NCBI GenBank assembly: GCA_902786265.1
Contig: CADACE010000012.1
Coordinates: 1-64,000 of the forward strand
From: an uncultured Chloroflexota bacterium
Lineage (GTDB): Bacteria > Chloroflexota > Anaerolineae > Anaerolineales > Anaerolineaceae
Length of the DNA stretch: 64,000 nt
Reading direction: 5' to 3'
Part shown: positions 16,495-24,021 of the stretch, one piece after another
How positions within the stretch are numbered: the stretch's first letter is position 1
Layout: every line of letters starts with the position of its first letter
The notes under the pieces: generated by a model
The model's database searches: none
What the model saw: only the letters and a program-made list of their open reading frames with translations
What the model was told of the DNA's origin: nothing
Translations under genes and position numbers: made by a program

Positions 16495-18060
16495 ATGGCA
16501 AATCAGTATCTGATGGCAGTGGATGCCGGCACCGGCAGCGTACGCGCGGTGTTGTTTGATCTCGATGGCAATCAGGTCGGCTGCGTGCAGCACGAATGGG
16601 ACCACAAAGAGGATCCCCGCTTCCCTGGCAGCATGGACTTTGATTGGGTCTTTAACTGGCAATTGGCCTGTCAATGTATCAAAGGTGTAATTGCAGAAAC
16701 CAAAATCGATCCGAAAGATATTGCCGCGGTTTCCACCACCTGCATGCGCGAAGGCATTGTCCTGTATAATGCTGAGGGAGAAGAAATCTGGGCATGTGCC
16801 AATGTTGATGCACGCAGCAATGATGAAGTCGGACAGCTGATCGCCATGAATCCTGAAATGGAGAAGGAAATCTATCTCCAGTCCGGCCAGACCTACGCGC
16901 TCGGTGCACTGCCGCGCCTTTTCTGGATCAAGAACAAAATGCCGGAAGTCTACGAAAAAATCGCGGCAGTCGGCATGTTCAATGACTGGCTGATTTATAA
17001 GATGACCGGGAAACTGGCAGTCGAACCTTCAAACGGCTCCACCACCGGTATTTTCGACCTCCGCAAACGAACCTGGGATCCGGAAATCGCAGCGAAATGC
17101 GGACTGCGTACGGATATCTTCCCTGAAGTAGCGGAATGCGGTACCGTGATCGGTAAAGTCAACGCTAAAGGCGCCGCGGAAACCGGTCTCGCGGAAGGGA
17201 CCCCGGTCGTGGTCGGCGGCGGCGACTGTCAGCTTGGCACCATCGGTGTCGGAGCGACCTCCGTCGGTGAAGCGGCTGTTTTCGGCGGATCCTTCTGGCA
17301 GTATGAATTCAACACCGCTGACGGCAATACGGACCCGGGCTGCCGTGTCCGTGTGAACTGCCATGCGGTGCCAGGTGTCTGGCAGTATGAAGCACTGGCT
17401 TTCAAACCGGGTCTTGTAATGCGCTGGTACCGGGACGGATTCTGCCAGTTGGAAAAGAAACTGGCTGAAGAACAGGGCTGCGACCCTTATGACCTGATGA
17501 ACAAAGAAGCCGCAAAGATCCCCGCGGGATCCTATGGCATGATGTGCTGCTTCTCCGATGTAATGAACTTTATCTCCTGGAAGCACGCTTCCCCGACCTT
17601 CACGAATTTTGAACTGGACACGGAAAAATTCAACCGCTACACCTTCTACCGCGCCATTCTGGAAAACACCGCAATGCTGGCAAAAGGACACATGGACCTC
17701 GTCGAAGAAGCAACCGGCAATAAACCCAATGAAATCATCTTCGCAGGCGGGGCTTCCAAATCCGATCTCTGGAGCCAGATCCTGGCAGATGTGATGGGAT
17801 TGCCGGTAAAAGTTCCTGTAGTCAAAGAAGCGACCGCCTTAGGCGCCGCGATCCTTGCCGGATACGGTGTCGGAATTTATAAAGACATTCCGGGAACCGC
17901 GCACCGCATTGTACGCATCGAAAAGACCTATGTGCCCAACATGGAAAACCACAAGGTCTATATGGAAGAATATGAAATCTGGCGCAAAGTCTATGCCGCC
18001 CAGCTGGAGCTCAGCAATCAGGGTCTGACCAATTATATGTGGAAGGCACCGGGAGTATAA
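16495..18060 (+). CDS. lsrK: Autoinducer-2 kinase LsrK
   Basis: This 521-residue FGGY-family kinase phosphorylates AI-2 (DPD) after uptake, trapping it and making the LsrR inducer. The N-terminus YLMAVDAGTGSVRAVLFDLD, the block STTCMREGIVLYNAEGEEIW near residue 80, CANVDARSNDEV, VVGGGDCQLGTIG near 238 and FAGGASKSDLWSQILADV near 420 match LsrK rather than glycerol or xylulose kinases. A very strong AAAGGAGG site lies 6 bases upstream. Length is close to the E. coli protein (530). Confidence 0.93.
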   Translation: MANQYLMAVDAGTGSVRAVLFDLDGNQVGCVQHEWDHKEDPRFPGSMDFDWVFNWQLACQCIKGVIAETKIDPKDIAAVSTTCMREGIVLYNAEGEEIWACANVDARSNDEVGQLIAMNPEMEKEIYLQSGQTYALGALPRLFWIKNKMPEVYEKIAAVGMFNDWLIYKMTGKLAVEPSNGSTTGIFDLRKRTWDPEIAAKCGLRTDIFPEVAECGTVIGKVNAKGAAETGLAEGTPVVVGGGDCQLGTIGVGATSVGEAAVFGGSFWQYEFNTADGNTDPGCRVRVNCHAVPGVWQYEALAFKPGLVMRWYRDGFCQLEKKLAEEQGCDPYDLMNKEAAKIPAGSYGMMCCFSDVMNFISWKHASPTFTNFELDTEKFNRYTFYRAILENTAMLAKGHMDLVEEATGNKPNEIIFAGGASKSDLWSQILADVMGLPVKVPVVKEATALGAAILAGYGVGIYKDIPGTAHRIVRIEKTYVPNMENHKVYMEEYEIWRKVYAAQLELSNQGLTNYMWKAPGV

Positions 18061-18064
18061 AAGG

Positions 18065-18160
18065 TTTCAGATGTCAGGGAGCAGGTTTCAGGTTTTATGA
18101 TGATAAAAGTGATCTTACATTCGGATCACCGGCACCTGACCCCTGAAAACTGACAACTCA
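18065..18160. repeat. Heptad repeat array D, two inverted arms (lsrK-cupin gap)
   Basis: Left arm 18065-18092: TTTCAGA, TGTCAGG, GAGCAGG, TTTCAGG. Right arm 18133-18160: CACCTGA, CCCCTGA, AAACTGA, CAACTCA, of opposite sense (CCTGA against TCAGG). The pair fills the gap between lsrK and the cupin gene up to the AGAAGGAG ribosome site. Confidence 0.8.
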
Positions 18161-18174
18161 AAAGAAGGAGAATT

Positions 18175-18525
18175 ATGTTTATCGTACACGAAGATAATTT
18201 CGAATACCGTTTTGGGGACAGCGGCCCGAAATATCTGATGAAGGGTCCCCGCATGAATTTCGCGCTGGTCCGTTTCAAACCCGGAGAAGATTTTGATGCC
18301 CACTACCATAATATTATGGAAGAGAATTTTTACATTCTCGAGGGCGAGATCGATATTGTCGTAGACGGTGTTGTCAACCACCTCACCAAAGGACAGATGA
18401 TCCATATCGAACCCGGAGAGGTACACTACTGCATCAACCGCTCTGATGCCCCAATAAAAATGGTCTCAACCCTCGCCCCGTATCAGGAAAAAGACAAAGT
18501 AGTCGTCGAAAATCCAAAACTCTGA
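18175..18525 (+). CDS. Small single-domain cupin protein linked to lsrRK
   Basis: This 116-residue beta-barrel protein has both cupin motifs intact: GEDFDAHYHNIMEENFYILEG (His-x-His, then Glu) near residues 38-58 and GQMIHIEPGEVHYCIN near 73-88 with the third His. It should bind a divalent metal in the cytoplasm. It is the last gene of the lsrR-lsrK transcript, ahead of a terminator. No LsrG (phospho-AI-2 isomerase) gene is visible in the locus, so an isomerase-like role on phospho-AI-2 is a plausible inference, not shown by sequence. Confidence 0.85.
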   Translation: MFIVHEDNFEYRFGDSGPKYLMKGPRMNFALVRFKPGEDFDAHYHNIMEENFYILEGEIDIVVDGVVNHLTKGQMIHIEPGEVHYCINRSDAPIKMVSTLAPYQEKDKVVVENPKL

Positions 18526-18552
18526 GCGGGAAAAGCCAAGAAGATATAAATC

Positions 18553-18586
18553 AGGAGCTGTTTTTGTGCTGAAGCAGCTCCTTTTT
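18553..18586 (+). terminator. Terminator of the lsrR-lsrK-cupin operon
   Basis: AGGAGCTG (18553-18560) and CAGCTCCT (18575-18582) form an 8-bp stem ending in TTTTT. It separates the rightward lsr operon from the leftward DUF6273 gene. Confidence 0.8.
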
Positions 18587-18604
18587 ACGCTATTCCATTT
18601 AAAA

Positions 18605-19273
18605 TCAGAAATTGATCCAGATGGCCGGACGAACGCCGATCGTACTTACCCATGCCGGTTCGAAACAGTTTTTGATAATTCCCTCAGCAGCTACCATGGA
18701 CGCACAATTTGTGGCCGCTCCTGGCGAGCGAAGCCACCAGACCGGGCCAATATTTACATCTGCTCCGTAACCGCCTAATTTCCCGACATATACGGAAAAA
18801 ATTGGCCTCCAGGCTCCAAAAATACGATAAAAATCTTCTGCCTCATCAATACTCAGCAGAAAAACCTTATCCCTCGTATCTCTTCCTCCCTCTGTATAAA
18901 AAGGGAATCCCTGAACTGAACCGCTTACAGCCGGATTTGTATTTATTACTTCCACGATTCGGGATTTTTCAGAAGAGCTGAAGGCGGTATTATAAAAATC
19001 ATTATTCAGCCATTTTCGCAGGCTGCAGGTTTCCCATGTAACAGAATCAACATATTCATCATGGTAGGCTTTTTCATCCAGGACTTTCTCACTCAGCAAA
19101 AGAGCCTTATTACCGTTAATTTTTATCACAAACCAGGGTATTTGCTCTTTTCCGCTTCCCTGTTCATAATTACCGAAATAATACCGCTGTCCGACAGACA
19201 TCTGCGCCATAACAGCCGAAAAAGAGCCGAGAAGAAGCAAACAGACAATTAGAATGAAAATAGTTTTTTTCAC
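18605..19273 (-). CDS. Secreted DUF6273-domain protein
   Basis: This 222-residue protein has a signal peptide of about 22 residues (ending AVMAQM). It contains the DUF6273 pattern: YYFGNYEQGSG, WFVIKINGNKALLLSEKVLD, TWETCSLRKWLNNDFYNTAF, VWWLRSPGA and a terminal IGVRPAIWINF. The WWLRSPG...GVRPA ending resembles C-type-lectin/sulfatase-modifying folds. The role is unknown; it is probably exported. A paralogue lies at 46573-47253. It is a stand-alone gene with a GGAAG site before its ATG. Confidence 0.8.
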   Translation of the reverse strand: MKKTIFILIVCLLLLGSFSAVMAQMSVGQRYYFGNYEQGSGKEQIPWFVIKINGNKALLLSEKVLDEKAYHDEYVDSVTWETCSLRKWLNNDFYNTAFSSSEKSRIVEVINTNPAVSGSVQGFPFYTEGGRDTRDKVFLLSIDEAEDFYRIFGAWRPIFSVYVGKLGGYGADVNIGPVWWLRSPGAATNCASMVAAEGIIKNCFEPAWVSTIGVRPAIWINF

Positions 19274-19336
19274 AGGAGCTTCCTTTGTTTATTTATTATA
19301 GGACTATAGATTTTCAATGTAAAGGCATCAGGTTTC

Positions 19337-20134
19337 TTAATATTCCGTGCAAAAACATCCGGAATTGTCATCAGATCCGAGCGGAATACACCCTTCACGG
19401 CTGAGTGCACGCTCAAATATGCGGAGAACCTCCTGCTGACGTCTCTCACCGGCGTTATGGTTGTTGCCATAATAATTCGGAGCCTGGGGAAGCCCGGCGA
19501 TAAAAGCCGCTTCAGTGAGATTCAGCTCGGAAGCAGGCTTTCCGAAATAGATCTCAGCAGCTTTCCCAACGCCGCATGCATCTCTGCCGTAGTAAATCTC
19601 GTTCAGATAAAGGCTGAGGATCGTTTCTTTATCATAACAAAACGTCACCGCAGCTGACAGGTAAATCTCCAAAACTTTCCGCATAAGACTGCGTTCGAAT
19701 CGAACATTTTCCGGGAACAGGATGTTCCGCACCACCTGCTGTGTGATCGTAGATGCTCCCGAATAGGTTTTCCGCAGATGCAGGTTTTGCAAAACAGCGC
19801 GGATTATGGCTACAGGAGAAAAGCCATAATTACTGAAAAAACTGCTGTCTTCGGTAGTAATTGTCAGGGCGATCATTTCATCAGAGATTTCCGAAAGGGA
19901 AAGCTGTATTTTTTCACCATATTGCGGGCTGTGATAAACAAAGAATTCACGGCCCAACAGATTTTTTATCGGAACCTCTGACTCACCCTCAGCGATTTTC
20001 CCCAGTGCGGAAATGTCCGGAACATACTGGAACAGCAAAATGAGAAAAATAATAAAAAAAACTGAAAACAGAACTACCCCAAAAAACAAAGGGGACGGAA
20101 GTGTTTTTTTTCCAATTTTTTTGCGGCTGATCAT
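19337..20134 (-). CDS. Monofunctional peptidoglycan glycosyltransferase (GT51, MtgA-like)
   Basis: This protein of about 265 residues has one N-terminal transmembrane helix (about residues 16-35) and a GT51 domain: TITTEDSSFFSNYGFSPVAI with the catalytic Glu near residue 88, YSGASTITQQVVRNIL near 125, and EAAFIAGLPQAPNYY near 220. It has no transpeptidase domain, so it should only polymerise lipid II into glycan strands. A GTG start at 20167 would overlap trmO; the ATG at 20134 is preferred, with AGAAGG upstream. It is last in the leftward group acetyltransferase-trmO-this gene. Confidence 0.82.
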   Translation of the reverse strand: MISRKKIGKKTLPSPLFFGVVLFSVFFIIFLILLFQYVPDISALGKIAEGESEVPIKNLLGREFFVYHSPQYGEKIQLSLSEISDEMIALTITTEDSSFFSNYGFSPVAIIRAVLQNLHLRKTYSGASTITQQVVRNILFPENVRFERSLMRKVLEIYLSAAVTFCYDKETILSLYLNEIYYGRDACGVGKAAEIYFGKPASELNLTEAAFIAGLPQAPNYYGNNHNAGERRQQEVLRIFERALSREGCIPLGSDDNSGCFCTEY

Positions 20135-20141
20135 AAAGATT

Positions 20142-20843
20142 TTATGCCTTCTGTCTGAATTCCACACCGCATACAGTCAATATGCCATTCCAGACCCGGA
20201 ACCGAATATTATATTCCGCGTAATACAGCCCGTACACACGATCGCCATCCTGCCGGTAAGAGGGGCGGGGATCCTGGGCAAGTGTCCGGATCAATGCCTG
20301 ATGATATTTTTCAGGGATCCGCCGCAGCAGTTCGGGGGGAAAATTTACCTCCAGCGTTTTATCCGGCGCTGAAGCAAAACCGGAAGCAGCATCCGGATGG
20401 GCGTCTGTGTAGGGAATGTAAGGTTTTATATCATAAACCGGTGTACCGTCCATCAGATCCGCGCCGGAAATCACCAGAGTCAGCCCGGTTTCCGGATCAT
20501 CTTCGATCCGCTCCAGTTTAACCGAAGAAAGACCGATCGGGTTCGGCCGGAAAGGCGACCGCGTCGCAAACACCCCAAGACGGGCATTCCCGCCCAGGCG
20601 CGGGGGACGGACCGTCGGGGACCAGGTATCCCGCAGATTTTCTGAAAACTCCCAGATGAGCCAGAGGTAATCAAAGCCCTCGATCCCGCGCAACGCTTCC
20701 GCATTGCGGTATTCTTCCTCAAAAACGATTCGTGAAATTGCTTCCGGAACCAAACCGCTTTGGCGTGGAATTCCGAATTTTTCCGGAAAGTCGCTGTGTA
20801 CCCGGGCAATGACCTTCATGGACAGACGGGGTTCATCGGACAT
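20142..20843 (-). CDS. trmO: tRNA (adenine-37-N6)-methyltransferase TrmO (TsaA-like)
   Basis: This protein of about 233 residues methylates the N6-threonylcarbamoyl-A37 of tRNA. It has MKVIARVHSDFPEKFGIPRQ at the start, then GFDYLWLIWEFSE, GVFATRSPFRPNPIGLSSVK, and SGADLMDGTPVYDIKPYIPY, all TrmO marks. The C-terminal part (RPSYRQDGDRVYGLYYAEYN) is also typical. Starts at 20867, 20843 and 20819 are all in frame; 20843 gives a short overlap with the acetyltransferase gene. The next gene starts close to its stop. Confidence 0.88.
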   Translation of the reverse strand: MSDEPRLSMKVIARVHSDFPEKFGIPRQSGLVPEAISRIVFEEEYRNAEALRGIEGFDYLWLIWEFSENLRDTWSPTVRPPRLGGNARLGVFATRSPFRPNPIGLSSVKLERIEDDPETGLTLVISGADLMDGTPVYDIKPYIPYTDAHPDAASGFASAPDKTLEVNFPPELLRRIPEKYHQALIRTLAQDPRPSYRQDGDRVYGLYYAEYNIRFRVWNGILTVCGVEFRQKA

Positions 20844-21396
20844 TGTTGATGTAGCCTTCTGTGGCATCCGGACGGTTGGTCAGGATCTTTGCAGGGTTGC
20901 CGATAACGATGCTGTCCGAAGGGACATCCATATTCACATAAGCGTTCGGCGCGATCAGGACATTATCTCCGATCGTGATCTTTCCGACCAGCACGGCATT
21001 TGTCCCGACCCAGACTCTGCTGCCAAGCTTGGGAGCGCCGATCCGATCTCCGCGATTTTCCGCCCCAATGGTAGCGCCTTTATTCAAATTACAGTTATCC
21101 CCGATCACCGCGAATTCACTGACCGTGATATTATACGGATGGCCGAGATACAGCCCTTTCCCGATCGAAAAGCTGTCAAGCTCCAGGCCGTATTTCTGCC
21201 GCAGGATCCGTTTGATCAGACGGTAAACCTTCAGCGGGTCCTCGCCCCGCTGCATCTTGCGGTATGCACGCAGGTAACGCAGCGCATGATTCGTCAGCAG
21301 GTTTATAAGTCTGCGGTGAGGTTTTTCATGCGTCCAGTCACGGCCGAGCATCCGGAAATAATCATCAGCAAATTGGGGTTCTGTTTTTGTATCCAT
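20833..21396 (-). CDS. Serine O-acetyltransferase-like hexapeptide-repeat protein
   Basis: This 187-residue protein has an N-terminal helical part (residues 1-75) and a left-handed beta-helix. It resembles short CysE proteins: GLYLGHPYNITVSEFAVIGD near residue 85, NKGATIGAE, GSRVWVGTNAVLVGKITIGD, APNAYVNMDVP and IVIGNPAKI at the end. It probably transfers an acetyl group to serine or a related acceptor. It starts the leftward group with trmO and the glycosyltransferase. An N-acetyltransferase for envelope sugars is an alternative. Confidence 0.75.
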   Translation of the reverse strand: MDTKTEPQFADDYFRMLGRDWTHEKPHRRLINLLTNHALRYLRAYRKMQRGEDPLKVYRLIKRILRQKYGLELDSFSIGKGLYLGHPYNITVSEFAVIGDNCNLNKGATIGAENRGDRIGAPKLGSRVWVGTNAVLVGKITIGDNVLIAPNAYVNMDVPSDSIVIGNPAKILTNRPDATEGYINNVR

Positions 21397-21708
21397 GCGG
21401 TAATTATAATATTATTTGATTTATTCCCGATAGTTATAATTAAAAGATGTCAGCGATCAAGGACATTTCAAGAGAGGGGGTCCCCCGAAAGCCTGCCGCT
21501 GACAACCTTATTAAACTCCAAACCTTCGGTTTCGTCAAGATAACTTTTGACAAAAATCATATGACCTGAAGCGCTTTTCGGGAATATCAACGATATAATA
21601 GTATATAGGTATAAGTTGGTTCATTAACCGGATGGACCGGAAAAAAGCTGTGCCGCTGCGGACACAGCATAAAATCATACCACAGAATAATGAGAGAAAG
21701 AGGTCAGG
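21397..21708. other. Intergenic region with nested inverted repeat
   Basis: The 312-base gap between divergent genes has no recognisable gene. TGTCAGCG (21448-21455) pairs with CGCTGACA (21497-21504), and between them lies the palindrome GGGGGTCCCCC (21476-21486). A TATAAT at 21594-21599 could be the -10 of the rightward xthA operon, but I see no good -35. The nested hairpin could be a structured RNA or a protein site. Confidence 0.5.
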
Positions 21709-22464
21709 ATGAAATTTATTTCATGGAACGTGAACGGACTGCGTGCCTGTATGGGAAAGGGCTTTATGGATTATTTCCAAAGCGCCGACGCGGATTTTTT
21801 CTGTCTGCAGGAGACAAAGATGCAGCCGGATCAATTGAAACTGGATCTGCCCGGCTATCGGCAATACTGGTACAGCGCTGAAAAGAAAGGCTACTCCGGC
21901 ACAGCTGTCTTCAGCAAGCACGAACCGCTTTCCGTACGATACGGGCTCCCGCAGGACATTCACAATCATGAAGGTCGGGCAATCACGCTGGAATTTGACA
22001 ATTTCTACCTGGTCAATATCTACACACCCAATGCACAGGATGGTCTTGCCCGCATTGATTACCGCATGCAGTGGGAAGATGATTTCCGTGCTTATGTAAA
22101 AGAACTGGATAAGTCCAAACCGGTCATCATGTGCGGCGACATGAACGTCGCCCACGAGGAGATCGACCTGAAAAACCCCGGACCGAATCGGGGGAACGCG
22201 GGATTTTCTGATGAAGAACGGTCACAAATTACCGCCATGCTGGCATCCGGTTTTGTCGACTCCTTCCGTCATTTCTATCCGGACAAGGAAGGTGAATACA
22301 GCTGGTGGTCCTACCGCATGAGAGCGCGGGAACGGAACGCGGGATGGCGCATCGATTATTTTCTGCTTTCGGAAAGGCTGCTGCCATCATTGAAAAGCGC
22401 TTCCATTCATCAGGAAATTTTCGGGTCCGACCACTGCCCGGTCGAAATCGTCATGGAGTTTTAA
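21709..22464 (+). CDS. xth: Exodeoxyribonuclease III (AP endonuclease)
   Basis: This 251-residue exonuclease III-family enzyme nicks DNA at abasic sites in base-excision repair. Landmarks are MKFISWNVNGLRA at the N-terminus, FFCLQETKM with the metal-binding Glu, VIMCGDMNVAHEEIDL with the catalytic Asp and Asn, WWSYRMRARERNAGWRIDYF and the final GSDHCPVEIVMEF with the catalytic His. Length is normal. A GAGAAAGAGG tract lies upstream of the ATG. The DUF2461 gene starts 6 bases after its stop. Confidence 0.95.
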   Translation: MKFISWNVNGLRACMGKGFMDYFQSADADFFCLQETKMQPDQLKLDLPGYRQYWYSAEKKGYSGTAVFSKHEPLSVRYGLPQDIHNHEGRAITLEFDNFYLVNIYTPNAQDGLARIDYRMQWEDDFRAYVKELDKSKPVIMCGDMNVAHEEIDLKNPGPNRGNAGFSDEERSQITAMLASGFVDSFRHFYPDKEGEYSWWSYRMRARERNAGWRIDYFLLSERLLPSLKSASIHQEIFGSDHCPVEIVMEF

Positions 22465-22470
22465 TCAAAA

Positions 22471-23145
22471 ATGCCTTTTTCAGCCGAATCCCAGGATTTT
22501 CTCTTTGAAGTCTGGTCACGTAATGACCGTGAATGGTATCACGAAAACAAAGACCTTTGCAATACATATGTCATGGAACCATTCAGGCAGTTTGTCCGTG
22601 ATCTGCAGCCGGTCATGCTCTCGATCGACCCGCAAATGGATTGTTCCGAAAAACGGATCGCCCGTGTTTACCGGGACGCCCGCGTTATCGGCAACGGCCC
22701 GTTTTTCCGCGATCATGTCTGGTGCACCATGGGACGGGGGAAAGACCTGATGTATGGCTACCATTCATATTTCTTCGAACTTTCCGCCGATAAATTTCGT
22801 TATGGGATGGGATACTATCTTCCCGCGAAGGAAACGCTGGAGACGATCCGGGAGCTGATCCTCGCTGAAGACAAGGCTTTCCGCAAAGCTTTCAGCGCAC
22901 ACCGGAAGCAGAAGATATTCACGCTGGTGGGAGATAGCTACAAACGCAACCATTTTCCGGACGCGCCGGAAAAATACCGGGACTGGCTCAACCGGAAAAC
23001 CTTCTGCTGGATCCGGGAAAGCGACGACAACGCCATGCTTTACAGCGAAAACCTTGCGGAAATGATCGCTGCTGATTTTTTGACGATTGCGCCTGTCTAT
23101 CAATTTCTGCTCAAGGCAGAGACGATCAGCAGGCAGATCGGGTGA
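22471..23145 (+). CDS. DUF2461-family protein
   Basis: This 224-residue protein of the DUF2461/TIGR02453 family has unknown function. Seen marks: FLFEVWSRNDREWYHENKDL at the N-terminus, ARVYRDARVIGNGPFFRDHV near residue 68, and GMGYYLPAKETLETIREL near 110. There is no signal peptide. It lies 6 bases after the exonuclease gene and is probably co-transcribed with it. Confidence 0.8.
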   Translation: MPFSAESQDFLFEVWSRNDREWYHENKDLCNTYVMEPFRQFVRDLQPVMLSIDPQMDCSEKRIARVYRDARVIGNGPFFRDHVWCTMGRGKDLMYGYHSYFFELSADKFRYGMGYYLPAKETLETIRELILAEDKAFRKAFSAHRKQKIFTLVGDSYKRNHFPDAPEKYRDWLNRKTFCWIRESDDNAMLYSENLAEMIAADFLTIAPVYQFLLKAETISRQIG

Positions 23146-23192
23146 TCCATCCGGCAGCACAGATGGTTAATTATGAGAAAGAAGGAATAATT

Positions 23193-23879
23193 ATGAAAAA
23201 ATTGATTTTTTTACTGTTTGTTTTAGTGACTTTTATTACGGTCCTGCCGGTTTCCGCGGCACCGGAGATCGAAGCCCAAATCAATCTCATCGCTGAAAAC
23301 AGCAGTCTCTGGAAACAGGATGTTGAATTCGGCAACTGGGGATATACCGTCACCGACCTGGATCACAACGGCAGACTGGAAATTATTTCCGCCTCTGTGC
23401 AGGGAACCGGTTTTTATACATATATCCTGGCGTATGAAGTCAGCGCGGACGGGAACGGATTAAGCGAATTAATCGGTCCGGAGTTCAAAACCGGCGACTC
23501 CGCCCCGGATATCATGGTCAGTGAGGTCCCCGTTTTTTATGACGAGAAAGATGGGCGTTACTATTACATTTTCGACGATATGATCCGCAACGGGATGGCT
23601 GAATATTACGAAAATAAACGCGCCGTTTCCATTGTTGACGGGACCTGGACAGAAACATATCTGGCTTATAAAACCACGCTCTACACCGACGCTGAGCATT
23701 ACTCTATGGACTGCAGAGATTCCGAAAATAACGCCATCACAGAAGCAGCGTACAACAGCATTGCCGAAACAGTTTACGCCAATCTGGAACAGAGCAAAGC
23801 CGAGTTCAACTGGATCATGACAGACAATAATGAATTCGGCACACTGAACACGGCTCAAATCGCGGAAAAACTGAGATAG
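23193..23879 (+). CDS. Secreted protein of unknown function
   Basis: This 228-residue protein has a clear Sec signal peptide of about 23 residues (ending PVSAAP). GYTVTDLDHNGRLEIISASV near residue 50 is similar to calcium-binding-like repeat loops in FG-GAP/VCBS-type exported proteins. I do not recognise a family. The ATG at 23193 follows GAAGGAA by 5 bases and is preferred to the in-frame start 51 bases upstream. It is followed by heptad repeat array E. Confidence 0.65.
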   Translation: MKKLIFLLFVLVTFITVLPVSAAPEIEAQINLIAENSSLWKQDVEFGNWGYTVTDLDHNGRLEIISASVQGTGFYTYILAYEVSADGNGLSELIGPEFKTGDSAPDIMVSEVPVFYDEKDGRYYYIFDDMIRNGMAEYYENKRAVSIVDGTWTETYLAYKTTLYTDAEHYSMDCRDSENNAITEAAYNSIAETVYANLEQSKAEFNWIMTDNNEFGTLNTAQIAEKLR

Positions 23880-23887
23880 TAATGAGA

Positions 23888-23990
23888 AGTGGTCGATTGC
23901 CGGTGACTGGTGGCCGGCACATGGTCCTGTCACTGTCAGCTGACTACCGGCCACCTATCACTGACCACTGACTACTGACCACCGATCACT
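23888..23990. repeat. Heptad repeat array E, two adjacent inverted arms
   Basis: Left arm 23888-23929: AGTGGTC, GATTGCC, GGTGACT, GGTGGCC, GGCACAT, GGTCCTG. Right arm 23940-23990: CTGACTA, CCGGCCA, CCTATCA, CTGACCA, CTGACTA, CTGACCA, CCGATCA. The arms are of opposite sense (GGTCAG against CTGACC) and almost touch. The array fills the gap between the secreted protein and the bi-domain dehydrogenase gene. Confidence 0.85.
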
Positions 23991-24021
23991 TAATGATATA
24001 ATGACAGAAAAGGGGAAGAAC

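Noticed and set aside
11013..19273. A diversity-generating retroelement
   Set aside because: An Avd-like four-helix protein and a lectin-like DUF6273 protein are present, but there is no reverse transcriptase and no template/variable repeat pair in the window.
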